Source of the DNA: Apostichopus japonicus
Lineage: Eukaryota; Echinodermata; Holothuroidea; Aspidochirotida; Stichopodidae
DNA length: 64,000 nt
Direction of reading: 5' to 3'
Assembly: GCF_037975245.1 (NCBI RefSeq)
Contig: NC_092580.1
Coordinates: 23,393,001-23,457,000, forward strand
Both the position numbers and the translations under genes were made by a program. Of this stretch, positions 23,736-34,877 are shown piece by piece. Positions within the stretch are counted from its first letter, which is position 1. Every line of letters begins with the position of its first letter. A model generated the notes under the pieces. That model was not told the origin of the DNA, did no database searches, and worked only from the letters and a program-made list of their open reading frames with translations.

Positions 23736-25979
23736 AAAAAAAGGGAAAATTATTTTGAACATTTGTAAATGGTTTCAAACAGAATGTAGCCTTGACAGCA
23801 CCTATTGCACAGGCAGTGACAGAACTTCACAGAAGTGTTTAATAATTTACTGAGAAGCTAACAGAGTTTGGTGAGAGGGGAATACTCTAATAAATACCTG
23901 TGGCTTTTAGGAGCAGGTTAAGCATGTGGACAATGAACCCATTAGAGTAGAAACATGTCTGACTTGTGGCTTTACTGATAAAGTCAACTAATAACCACAG
24001 AATTCAAAACATAACATTGCAGTTCAGTGTGAATTTGTTCAGTTTGGTTATGTCCTTTTGGCAGCAGTAGGTATAGGCCTATACCATATGGTGTCAAGTC
24101 CAGACAGATAGTAACAGCTTCCGGCATGAAATGCAGTTGCTTTTAGCTATATCTAGACATATGACATATATGTATATGCCTTAGGACAGAGTTAAGTGTA
24201 TGTATGGCTAGTTAAAGTATACTTAGTAGCTGTAGGAGTGGCAAATTCCAAGAAAGTGTGAAGAAGGTAGGTTTATGTGGAGCTTTCTCACCACATTGTA
24301 AGTGAGATTAGAAATGACAGATTACATAGTGACCTCAGAGAGGACACTGATGTGATCTGGTGAGCCAAGGAGGTCCTTGTAGAACTTCCTTGGTAGAGGC
24401 TAGTCCAGACTGTCAGTAGGCTATCTTCTAAATCTGCTAGAAAGTGAAATAATGGTCACTCATGCATGTTGAAGCTTTAGCAAACATTGTTCTGCGACTG
24501 TCAAATTATATTACTTTCACTAAGACACGTGTAACTAAGCACTACTCATCATTGTACCGAGAAGACTTGAGCAAAGTCTAAATATGACATTTCAATGAGT
24601 CACTTCCAGGGCTTATCTCTTTGAAGTATGTAATCTCGTTCTTGATTAAGATGTGTACAGGAACATGTCATACAATGCTGTTCTTTTGTGCGTATAATAT
24701 CAGGTCAGATTGTAGACATTCACAGTAATATTATCAAATTTTTCACCCACACTGCATCTCCATATATAGCAGTTTCAGCTCTTTAGCACAGATGCAATCC
24801 CCTTTACAGAGTGTTACAGACAGTTATAAAAAAAGGTCTAAAAACATCGCTTAGAGTTGAGTTATCCCTAAAGTTGTTCTTTGGACCATACTAAGTTTGC
24901 TTTTCTTCATGCTGGCAACCAGGTTTTTGCCATTGAAATTTTTATCTCTTATTCCACACCTTGTAATTATGACAGGCAGTGTTTGTTTGCAATTGCTTCA
25001 GTTGCCATGCCAACATTGATTTTTAATATGTACTTTGAGTATTTCAAGTCATTTTTATGATCCAGTCTTCATACATTCGGTTAATGCAATTTTTCGGCCT
25101 GTGACGTGCAACTTGTTTGGCCTCATTTTTGGAGGTATTTTTTGTTCATTTGTTGGTATGCTTTTTATTGGGAGGGGGGTGGTGGGGGGTGGTGGAGGAA
25201 CCTGTAAAATGGTTCTTGTTTGATAATGCCTAGAGAAGATTGCATGAATACATAGGAATTGTGAGTGAAACTGATATGCATACTAGAAACAAGAATTCTC
25301 CATACATTTAAAAGTTTTTGTTGCATTTTAAAGTTACCATACTGTCCCATTTACACTTCCTTATGATGTTTTTAAGTCAAAACAATATCAAACAATAACT
25401 CCCTAACCATCTGAAAAAGAAAACCCCAAAAGAAACTAATAGGCTCAAATCAAAAACTTGATTATACCTTTAGCTGTTACTTTAATGTACCTTCAAATAA
25501 ATGTGCATATTACTGTAGTGCAACTTGGTGGTGCATTCAGAACAAGACTTGTCAACAAAGGTTTTAATTTATGAGATTATATTGCATCGATCCTTCCTAC
25601 TTTTAATTGCTTGCTCAGACAAACAAAATTCAAGGAATTATTGCGAGGTATGGAATATCTGCTAGCTAGCTTCTTATAACGTTTAGTTATAAACTGTAGC
25701 TGCCAGGTATAATTCATCAGCCGATATTGAAATTAATCTTTACAAGCTGGCTGACTTTCTATTTAGACTTGAAAGTTGGTAAAATATTAATTTGTTACTG
25801 TACCTGTACATCAGTATATACTGTACTTCCTAACATTTTGTTGTGCATTAAATGTTAGGCTCAATGTCTGCCCCATGGGGATGTAATAGAGCCAGAGTAT
25901 GATGGTAATTACTAATATGAAGACCTGCATTTGAACATGATGTGTACATTGAACCTGTAGAAGGTACCGCTGGTCATTG
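23736..25979. other. Long non-coding stretch, nothing recognised
   Basis: A G-rich run at about 25168-25200 only. No gene or repeat copy recognised. Confidence 0.5.
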
Positions 25980-26592
25980 TACAGTAGCTGCATTTCCTGT
26001 ACAGTAGCCGTATTTCCTGTACAGTTGCTGTATTTCCTGTGCAGTAGCTGCATTTCCTGTGTACTAGCTATATTTCCTGTGTACTAGCTGTCATTCCTGT
26101 ACAGTTGCTGTATTTCCTGTGTACTAGCTGTATTTCCTGTGCAGTAGCTGTGTTTCCTGTGCAGTAGCTATATTTCCTGTGCAGTAGCTGTATTTCCTGT
26201 ACAGTAGCTGTATTTCCTGTACTTGTTTGCTGTATTCCCTGTACAGTAGTCGTATTTTCTGGGCAGTAGCTGTATTTCCTGTACAGTAGCTGTATTTCCT
26301 GTGCAGTAGCTGAATTTCCTGTGCAGTAGCTGTGTTTCCTGTGCAGTAGCTGTGTTTCCTGTGCAGTAGCTGTATTTCCTGTGTACTAGATTTATTTCCT
26401 GTGTACTAGATGTATTTCCTGTACAGTTGCTGTATTTCCTGTGCACTAGCTGTATTTCCTGTGCACTAGCTGTATTTCCTGTGTACTAGCTGTATTTCCT
26501 GTGTACTAGCTGTATTTCCTGTGCAGTAGCTGTATTTCCTGTGCAGTAGCTGTATTTTCTGTGCAGTAGCTGTATTTCCTGTGCAGTAGCTG
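25980..26592. repeat. 20-bp minisatellite, about 30 units
   Basis: The unit GCAGTAGCTGTATTTCCTGT is repeated head to tail over about 610 bp. Units differ mainly in the first positions (ACAGT, GCAGT, GTACT, GCACT), and neighbouring units of the same type are clustered, as expected from local duplication. One disrupted unit lies near 26221-26240. Because 20 is not a multiple of 3, the minus strand translates to a 20-residue periodic peptide (HRKYSYCTGNTATAQEIQLL) in every frame, giving spurious ORFs at 25811-26053, 26168-26446 and 26506-26691. Confidence 0.97.
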
Positions 26593-27649
26593 ATACTTTG
26601 AATTGATTTTGGAAAAAGTCTTGATGATATTTGGTACTTTATTCCTGCAATGATTTAGTCCATTTAGTTTGACTATGAAGTCAATTTCCATTTAAATACA
26701 GTAATAATGAAGTAAAAATGGAATGTTTGTTAATAAGTTTTCCAATTTGCTTTTGATTTTTGTAGCAAAGTAGCAAAGTGTGTGGATAATGAATGACTAT
26801 ATGCATCCTTCTGTAAATTCTCTACATCTCTACGGAAGTCTAAAGTTGTTTGCATACACGTACACTCTGAAAAACAAACCAAAATATGAGAAAGCAAATT
26901 AAAATCTATAAAAAAAGGTTACTTCATTAAGTTTCTTTGAGTGTAGTCCGTGGCAAGAGGAATTTATGACCTTCAAGTGCAACCAACTGCTTTAAGCGAG
27001 AGCCAAGTCTTGATCTAGGGTTTTATTATACAAATTGTCAGAATGGCATATCTGTAGTTTTGCATCTATTCAATTTTTTCAATAGTGTTAAGCAATATCT
27101 TAAATTTCTCATATTGCACATCTGGGAATATCAATATCCCAGTTATATGTCATCACTAACATGCAAAAAGTTAATTTTTTTTTTTTTATGGAGAACCTTT
27201 ATGTAACTGCTATTTAGTGCAGATATTGCCTGGCAATCGTTATTTTATACCAGCAACAAACAGTTGCCAAGGTTCTCTATTTTTGAAATTACGTGTTAGA
27301 AGTTATAAACTTGACAGTGTTAATATCATAGACTACCGTTGCCATTTAAATTTCATAAGGTGATAATTTTATGTATTGCCTTATTTTCGTCCATGACAAT
27401 TCCGTGAATGTGGATATAATTCCGCTGGTAGACCGTAGATCTTACTCAATATTCATTCTTGCATTACAGATACTGGTATGATCCACTATTAACACCATCA
27501 GAGATATACCAGAGTCTCTCAGTAACACTTAAAAGTTATGCTTTCAGTCATTTCGTGTGAATCTCCAGCTGATCAGTGGTGCAAGTTTATTGGTGTGAGT
27601 GCTACTTGTGGTGTAGCATAAGGGCCTTTTTATAGAATTGTCCAGATCT
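26593..27649. other. Non-coding stretch, nothing recognised
   Basis: AT-rich sequence with a poly-T run near 27175-27187. No gene seen. Confidence 0.5.
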
Positions 27650-27910
27650 CTTTAAATGTACATGCAGTATTGGCCCCAAATATGCTAGAAATTCAAATAT
27701 GGTCACCTTTGGTCAAAATTCTAAAACTGTTTTTATTACAACCTTCGAGGAAATATTCCTCACTGGGACATTTCAGTCATCTTGTGTGTTCCATAAAAAT
27801 GTCTGAGAACAATTTTGAGAGTAAAGACCTCCAGGAAAGTACTTTTTGAAAACTTCTAGCAATTATAGCGTGCTATAATTTGGGGCCTATACAGACTACC
27901 TTTAAATGTA
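27650..27910. mobile_element. Short MITE-like inverted repeat element
   Basis: Left: CAGTATTGGCCCCAAATATG followed by CTAGAAATTC. Right, reverse complemented: CTGTATAGGCCCCAAATTAT, then TAGC and, further in, CTAGAAGTTTTC. The pair forms terminal inverted repeats of about 40-50 bp. The 11-bp string CTTTAAATGTA sits at 27650-27660 and again at 27900-27910 in direct orientation, like a target-site duplication. There is no ORF. Confidence 0.6.
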
Positions 27911-27961
27911 TTTTATTCTGTAATGTCTCGATTCTTCAGAGAGGATATAAAAGGGAATATG

Positions 27962-28314
27962 TGGATGCAGCGAGAGACACACTGGGACAATAACGGAGCA
28001 TGAAAATAATAAGTTTAGAGTAGAAACTCAGAATTTATTCTCTCACAAATGAAAAGAAGAACAGCTCTGTAATTTCTCTGAGGCTTTAGGCCTACAATCA
28101 AGAACATAACAACCCTAGCTCAATAAAATGGCCAAACTTAATCTTATCGAGATTTGCATGTATGCTTATTTTCTTATTAATGGCTAACTTTACTCATGAT
28201 CGTTTCAAGAAGAACTCCAAGTTGGCTATGGGAAAGCAACTCACAGACTTAAAATATCACACATCACATATTTAACTGGGAAAGGCAAGTTGCTTTGTCA
28301 AGTCACTTGTTGGC
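27962..28314 (+). repeat. Dispersed family B, copy 2
   Basis: Second copy of the repeat at 15056-15406, same orientation and about 12.9 kb downstream. Landmarks such as GACAATAACGGAGCATGAAA and TTAATGGCTAACTTTACTC are in the same order, with several small gaps between the copies. Confidence 0.7.
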
Positions 28315-28379
28315 AATTTGACCATAAATTTGGTCAAAGTGTAAAATATTTAACTACCTTTAAGCACATTTGGCCAGTG

Positions 28380-28690
28380 AATTTGGTTGACATAACCAAC
28401 CAACCAACCATCCTAACCATGAACCAGTATAGAAAATAAAATAAAAATCCACCTTGCCCATAAATTATTCTAAGACAAAACCCAACCATCTTGTCCATGA
28501 GTACATGCTTTAAATCAACCAACCACCTAGTTGATGAGTTTGGGCTAAAGTTAGTACCAACCATCCTAACCATGAACCAGTTTAGAATAAGATAAAAAAA
28601 AGCTCCAATCTGTCCATGAATGTCCATGAACTATACCCAAATGTGCACCTTGTCCATTATGTTGGTCTAAACTTAAACCAACCAGAGCAG
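28380..28690. repeat. Degenerate CCATGAACCAGTT-type minisatellite
   Basis: Recurring elements are CCAACCATCCTAACCATGAACCAG (in two parts) at about 28407-28432 and again about 150 bp later at 28558-28583, with shorter CCATCTTGTCCATGAG and TGTCCATGAA echoes between and after. The 97-codon minus-strand frame at 28334-28627 is made of this repeat. Confidence 0.7.
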
Positions 28691-29500
28691 TGCCATGATA
28701 TTAAGACAACTGCCACAGCAGAATTTACAAACTTAAAGTTTGGTCATTGTTAGTGCCATTTCTGGGATGCACTTGTAATAAAATTTTCTGAAGCGCACTT
28801 GAAATTCCATACCAATATTTGTTCTTCACCCGTTATACGGTTCCACCATCATTATGTGAAAACTTACACATAGCTATGAAAATTTACATAAATTTGACAG
28901 TTCTATCTGTTGGTATTCTCTGTACATATGTTTGTAATCTGTGTGTTTGTGTGTAGATTTTTTTCTAGGAGGGTTGGAAAAGATGAAAGGGGAGGGAGGG
29001 GGAACATTAGACTGCTACTTTAAGGAAAGTTACAGAATTACACTTTTAACCTGCATTAGCATTCTGGTTCTACCCCACCAAAATAATAATTGGCATACAT
29101 GGGTAGCTGTTGGGAGATATTCTGAGGGGGTGGGGAGGGGGGAGCAGGAGGGTAGGGAAAGAGTCATCAGATGTTATTGACAAAGACAAAGACATAAATT
29201 AGATCAATATGTGAAACCATGTTAGTCCCCTAGCTACATCAGTTTGTGTGGGACGTGCATGTACACACATGCAGATCAACAACTGCTTTCTCTCCAATGA
29301 CGATTCTTGAACTTCAAGAAAAAAAAAATATTATATGGGCTGATATTCATAACAAAAATCCACAAAAGAGGTGAAAATTTCTGACATAATCTGTTATTTT
29401 AACCAAAAAAAAAAAAATTATAGCACTGTCTGCCTCCATGCTCATATAAGTTCCAAAAGCCTGCCTTGACATTGAATTCCCTCAATTGTTAGGACACAAT
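28691..29500. other. Non-coding stretch
   Basis: G-rich tracts at about 28990-29001 and 29125-29155. No gene recognised. Confidence 0.45.
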
Positions 29501-29558
29501 CAAAATGCGAATGCGTTCTGGCTGGCGCCGATTCTTACCCGGTCTCATTTCCCTTCAG

Positions 29559-29606
29559 GATTTTGGAGGTGTGGATTCCATGTCTGATAGCAGCCATTAT
29601 GACTAG
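29559..29606 (+). CDS. Candidate terminal coding exon, unknown product
   Basis: The tract CGGTCTCATTTCCCTTCAG is a very good acceptor. It is followed in phase 0 by DFGGVDSMSDSSHYD and TAG at 29604-29606. AATAAA hexamers at 29680-29685 and 29709-29714 could end a 3' UTR. The acidic Ser-rich tail looks like a real protein C-terminus, but 15 codons prove little. The same GC-richer patch also has a minus-strand reading that starts with ATG (MAAIRHGIHTSKILKGNETG) and runs into a GTAAGA donor, so the coding strand is uncertain. Confidence 0.33.
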   Translation, partial: DFGGVDSMSDSSHYD

Positions 29607-30281
29607 AAATGGGGGCATTGGCAGTCAATGGATTTATCATCCCAAAGAAAAGAGAGAGAAGAAAATAGAGATAGAAAAGAATAAAGAAAATATGTGAGAA
29701 ACTAAACAAATAAATGGATAGAGTTTTATGTAACTGGCAAGAACCTGATGAATCGGAACCAACCGGACGACCATAATGGAAATGTTATGAGTCACAGAGA
29801 CTCAAAAAGCATAAAATACATGTGACTTGACGGCATTCATGCCCAAAGTGGTTTTTTTTTATTTTATATATGAAAGTTGCTACATCGTATGATTTGTGGT
29901 GGTTGGTCGAGGCATGGTTTAACAGCAGAGCTGTGTCGGTTGTGCTGGTAGTGTGAAGTCTGTATTTTGTAGACACAGACATGTTTTTGTTTTCATTCGA
30001 TGCTGCTATGCCATCTGGTGTTTAACCCTCATATTAAGGTTCATCGTTATTTGGATGCCATGGGGGAATCAATACAGAGTTTCCATGCATGTGACAAAAG
30101 TGTTCTGGATTTCTTTCCTATGAAGAAATACAATCCTAAGTCACTAAATGCCAAATAGATTCATTTTCGTTTTCATTTATTTATTTCCAGTATAAATATA
30201 AATATTTATAAATAGGACATCAAAAGTGAGTATGTAACAAGAAATTATTTTAAAATGTTAGTGTACAAAACACAAAAACAA

Positions 30282-30283
<2 letters not shown>

Positions 30284-30313
<30 letters not shown>
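30284..30313. repeat. (AT)n microsatellite
   Basis: About 30 bp of pure AT dinucleotides just beyond the 3' side of the decayed retrotransposon at 30332-30845 (which is on the minus strand). It may have grown from that element's tail. Confidence 0.95.
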
Positions 30314-30315
<2 letters not shown>

Positions 30316-30331
30316 AAACGTACGCAGCTGT

Positions 30332-30845
30332 CTACAATAAATTATCCAGATTACCATTTTGTAAATAAATAGCAGCACGATAAATAAAACTATTTCTATA
30401 CACATTAATTCTGAATTTTGGTGTTATTGCTTTTTTCTCAAATTATACCTAGTAGAGAGTTAAGTTCGGTATGCAAAGAATGTCTGTCATTTCTCTGTAT
30501 TCAATTTACACTTCAAATGAACTCATTTTTAGCAGCATTGTTTACAGTACTCATGAGAAAGTTAAAATCTATATTAAAAATTCTAGAACAATACTTTAAA
30601 AAAGTAATAATTCTCTTATTATCTTGAATTAGTAAAAAGTGATACCAAGCAGAAACAGCATATATTAGTGTGGTAAGATATTGGCAGTAAAAACTCTTTT
30701 CCTTACATCAACATGAAAATATGGAACTATATACGATAGAGTTGAGACTATGAAGTACACCCGTTTAAGTATTCTGCTTATATGACCAGTGAAACTCAGT
30801 TTATCATCAATACAAACACCTAGATATACTGTATGATGAGTGCGT
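30332..30845 (-). pseudogene. Decayed LINE reverse-transcriptase C-terminus
   Basis: Minus-strand translation in three frames gives consecutive pieces of the region after the RT catalytic domain of jockey/CR1/L2-type LINE ORF2. From 30830 down: TVYLGVCIDDKLSFTGHIS, the YLGVxIDxxLSFxxHI motif. Then, after a frame change near 30670: IYAVSAWYHFLLIQDNKRI and LKYCSRIF. Then, after another break: PKFRINVYRNSFIYRAA and LDNLL before a stop at 30332. Stops and frameshifts make it non-functional. The 5' end is not found; sequence up to about 31340 may belong to it. Confidence 0.65.
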
Positions 30846-31340
30846 TCTACTTCTGCATCTTTAATTTTTTTTTCTCACTGCTTTATCACAGGTAAGCGCT
30901 ATCATATGGGATTGGGATATGAAGCACCCTTTTCTCTGCTCAAATATTATATGAGACAATGTTTAGAGCCTTCAAAAGTACTCCACAATATTTGAACACA
31001 AAATTATTCCCTGAAGGTACATCTCCACTAGAACTAGGCTAATTAGTTTTGAAATTATTTTTCAAGTCAATAGGCATTAGATCCAACTGTGTCCCAACAG
31101 TTATTGAAGATTTTCTGCCTCCAATCTGATATGTTATTTGTTTTAGTAAATTGCCTTTTGCATTAATTAATATTTTTCACTCTGGAAAGTCTGGATATAC
31201 CAACAAAAAGCTCTCAATTTATCTCAATCTGCTCTTTAGATCTTTTAATATGAATCTACAATAACATACACTAGTGAACAAGAATGACTGAAGAACCTTA
31301 GATAATTCAGTGTATGGTGGCAGCTGTTGAAACGATTTAA

Positions 31341-31399
31341 TTCCCTCCCTCTTACCTGTCTCCAATCCACTAAGCGCACCTTCCGATCTAACCTAAGGA
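31341..31399 (-). repeat. Dispersed family D copy (subfamily 2)
   Basis: Minus strand carries GGTGCGCTTAGTGGATTGG, AGACAGGTAAGAGGGAGG. It matches the cores at 5165-5225 and 36441-36516. It lies directly 5' of the decayed LINE on the same strand, so it could be part of a related element. Confidence 0.5.
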
Positions 31400-32211
31400 C
31401 CAACTAACAACATTTCTGAATGGTAAATCTGGAAAATTTGGTCAAAGTTTGGAATATAGTGCATAGTGCCAAAAAAAAAAAAATTAAATGATCAATTTAG
31501 TAGGTTTTGTAGATGGGAGATCGCATATAAGTAGATTAGAGAGTGGCAAGTGTCGTCACTCAGGAGCTTGTTCGTGGGTCTTTATCAAATGGCTTCAATT
31601 GTACATGTATATATATGATACTTGGACGGTCTACGATTATTTCTTTGTCTTATTTCATGTGGGACAGGTGTGTGTAAGTAATAAAACATGTATGTTATAG
31701 AGATGTAGGGCCAATATTCTTAGTGCTCCACTGGTACGTCTTTACATGCAGTAATTATCTCTAAATACCATTTCATTCTCAAAGTGCTCATATCTTGGTC
31801 CCTACTTCCACCCTCCCCGACCCCAACAGTTTGAAGGTATTAGAGTTCCAATTCCCTACTCCTCTCTCATCCTTGCATCTGCCACCTTCTCACTCAACCG
31901 TCTCCTACCTAAGAATAGCACTTTTAAACTGTAGCTCACATGTAGAAAAATTCAGCGCCTGCAGTGGAATAAATGTCACTACCAGAATGAAGCTTTGGAA
32001 ATTGTCGTATAGTTATGATATATTCATCCACAGCAGATGAATAAATTAACAGCAGTTTTAACCATTATGCATGTACTGTATCGTTATGACAAGTATTGTT
32101 ATGACAGACCCGTTAACAGAAACTTTTTTATAATTCACAGTGGGACCACTTGTTTGTCAATGGGCATAACTGCAATCGTATATTATACTAAACCGCAACC
32201 CATCCTCCTTC
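31400..32211. other. Non-coding stretch
   Basis: A weak family-D-like pyrimidine block near 31840-31925 only. Confidence 0.45.
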
Positions 32212-32312
32212 ATTGAGGGTTTCGCTGTTGACGTAGATGCCGGCGCTTGAGCAAACAAATTGTCTTAACTCCCTCATCCAGGGCTGCCTTCTCCATCCAA
32301 TTAGTCTGCCTG
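32212..32312 (-). CDS. Coding-like minus-strand segment, unknown
   Basis: A GC-richer patch follows the minus-strand acceptor-like GAATCACTTGTTATTCCAG. One frame gives QTNWMEKAALDEGVKTICLL before stopping. Another stays open about 40 codons and ends SSAGIYVNSETLNEGGWVAV then TAG, with C- or G-ending codons in its second half. Coding character seems to switch frame in the middle, as in a decayed gene or transposon fragment. No family is recognised. Confidence 0.25.
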
Positions 32313-33578
32313 GAATAACAAGTGATTCTCAGTGATATATGTCGCAACCAGGCAATAGATGCATAAGTAGTCTCGTAAATTGGATTTTCAGAGATGTGTC
32401 ATACATGAGGGTTTTTCGCCTTGTTTGTGGTTTAGTTAAATTCCAAGTTGGAAGGGGTACATATTTTTGAAGCCAGCATGTTACGAACAGAACAAATATC
32501 ATAACTTTGTAAAAAAAACAGTGGATGCAAATGTTGGTATGTCACCAAACGACATAAATCTTTAGTGATGTATCAAGTAAATCTTGTGTATATCTGGTTT
32601 GTGTGCAGCCGTCAGTTATATAGTCTACCATATCAGACCTGTACATTAGATGTGTAAGTAAAATGGAAGCTAATATTGAAGGTATTTTCTTGTTAAATTC
32701 CGAATTCCGAAAATTTACCATAAATGTTGCAGGTCAGGCTTATGGTACAGTGTTGTTCAGCCATCGTAATATAAATATATACGTACAATTTCTGTGTTGC
32801 GTTTAGCAGCATAAATGAAGAAGGTTCCTTGCAACATGTATAGTTTATGTTCTTTGAATGAATATGCAGTACTCTGCCACCCACCCATGTGATTGGAATT
32901 CATGTGGACCATGAGCAGGGACCATTACCTGATCTTATCCAATAACAGAGCTATAGTGACTGAAGCTAAGATTGATCACTGAACCTCTAGGCTAATGAGC
33001 GCCCCTCTATTTAGACCCCTGCCATATTCAACGCACACCATACCTGTCTTGTTTGCCTACTCTTTGGTAAACTGAGACAACCTGTTTCCATGTTATCTAA
33101 AGGAGTAACTTGCTTCATTTTTGGAGGGAAAACAAGATTACCAAGTCTGAATCAAGTATAAACTAGCAAAGGTTTTTGCTTTCAAACTTGTGTTATCCCC
33201 TGTGTGAGTTAGTGTTTGAATAATTTGCCTTTGTTGACAAGGATCGACATAGGCCAGACAATATCAGACAGCGATGAGTCAGATGGTCTTAGATCTGAAT
33301 GATAACAAAGGAATCATAACAAACTTATAATTACTCAGACAGACTCATGAAAGACGAGCATCGTGTAATGACGGAGGTTTAGAGTTATTCTCATATTTGA
33401 TATGTGGGTATGTTAAAAGCAAACAACAAGACTGATGTATGAATATGTATGAAGATTACCTGATAGAAATGACTTGGCAATTTAGCACTTGACAATTTTC
33501 AAGCCAATGAAATGTATCAAACAGTGCTGTGCTTGTATGGAATATGGCAGCAGAAGTTACGAAAGAAGGCGTGAGTTA
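32313..33578. other. Non-coding stretch, nothing recognised
   Basis: AT-rich sequence without recognised repeats or frames of note. Confidence 0.5.
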
Positions 33579-33645
33579 CTTTGTTCCTCTCTGACATGTC
33601 TCCAAGTAAAATTTAAAATGCACTTTCCCACCTCTGTAAACTATA
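33579..33645 (-). repeat. Dispersed family D copy, diverged
   Basis: Minus strand holds GGAAAGTGCATTTTAAA, GGAGACATGTCAGAGAGGAAC, in line with the GGAGACAGGTAAGAGAGG core of the other copies. The splice-donor-like GTAAG is lost here. Confidence 0.35.
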
Positions 33646-34034
33646 CAAATATTGATAACATATATGGAAAAGTTCTGGGGGAGGTACTGCCAAATTGTGC
33701 TGCCCTCCCAGTAAATTTTGAATAATCAGGGTGATTGTGTGCATGGCTATAGCCCTAGCTAATGTAGGTTAGGGTTCATGGGTTTTCCATCGGGGGGAAC
33801 AATCCACCTTTAATTTGGAAAAAAAGGATTAAACTGTACTGTGTACAGTCGGTATTGTAACCTTTCCAAAGTATTGTGAAGGAGACAGAATATTCTTTTA
33901 TGCAGGTAGCAGTACTTGAAATTAGGGGCATATTGCTTACCAATATCTTTATGTCTTTCAATGTTGAATGTTTAGACTATGTTATGACCGTATGTTGTCG
34001 GTCCATTTATCTTTTGTGTAGAAAGTTCTCCGTT

Positions 34035-34130
34035 AAAGTAGGTCACTGCATTGGTGGAATGAAGACGGTGAAGTCGGGTAAGTATCGTCGTTCGTAAGTT
34101 GGCAAACCAGTAAGTTTTGGGGATTTTGTC
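34035..34130 (+). repeat. Dispersed family D copy (subfamily 1)
   Basis: Contains AAAGTAGGTCACTGCATT, then AAGTCGGGTAAGTATCGTCG and GGCAAACCAGTAAGTTTTGG. It aligns with 14416-14515 and 42411-42505. Confidence 0.55.
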
Positions 34131-34859
34131 CTTTGGTGTAGAAAGTAGTAAGCTTTAATGTACTATACATGTACCAGTTGTCGAGGTGACATGACCATGG
34201 GTAGGCCTTTATAGTGTACTCTCTCTCTTTTAAAAAAAATACATATAGTACATGAAAAGTTTAATCTTTTAAAAGGTACCACTCAACGTGAAACAGCTCA
34301 GAATAAATATGCATAATTTCATGACAAACTTTAATGCAGACCTGTACGTCAAAAATATTCAAAGTTTGCAAGGTTTGTCACAACAATATATATAAACATA
34401 TGCCAGTTCTGTTGAAATGTTTTAAGATGTACTCGTGCTTGCCGTGCATTCTGACAATTGTTTTAGCGATTTAGGAGACATGTTTTCATTTTGCTATGGA
34501 ATGATAGCAGCTAGGAATTATTTTAATTTCCTACAACCCTTAAGCCTTGTCCATTCCAAAAAATAAATCCAGAGAAAAGCATATTTGGACACGTACCTAT
34601 AGCAGGTACTTTAGTGATTGGAATGAGAACCTGTGACATAGAACAGTTACGCTCTGAAGTCTTACTTGCATATTTATATAACGACGAGTGGGAGCGAATT
34701 GAATCGCAATTTGTCAAAAGTTTAGTTGCAGTCCGGCAGGCGTGTGCATTCTTCCTTTCCGACAGTCTCTAGGTGATGACAATGTGATTGATTAGGCCAT
34801 CAGTACACTTCATGCTCTCATTAAAGTAAGATGCCCTCGCTATTTTGGACTAAACTCAC
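34131..34859. other. Non-coding stretch
   Basis: No gene recognised. A 64-codon minus-strand frame at 34523-34717 has no domain. Confidence 0.45.
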
Positions 34860-34877
34860 GTCAGGCACATGCGGCAT
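34860..34877 (-). CDS. Candidate 18-bp micro-exon
   Basis: On the minus strand the tract GACCTGTCTTGTCTCTGCAG, an excellent acceptor, is followed by ATGCCGCATGTGCCTGAC and then a GTGAGT donor. Eighteen bases keep the frame (MPHVPD in one of three open readings). The strength of both splice sites is what stands out; the coding content cannot be judged at this length. The surroundings are GC-richer than the window. Confidence 0.3.

Noticed and set aside
23319-23762. 147-codon Gly/Arg-rich ORF resembling a glycine-rich or RGG protein
   Set aside because: Entirely explained by the CCACCACCCCTGCC minisatellite.
26168-26691. ORFs with a 20-residue HRKYSYCTGNTATAQEIQLL repeat
   Set aside because: By-product of the 20-bp minisatellite, which is open in every frame of the minus strand.
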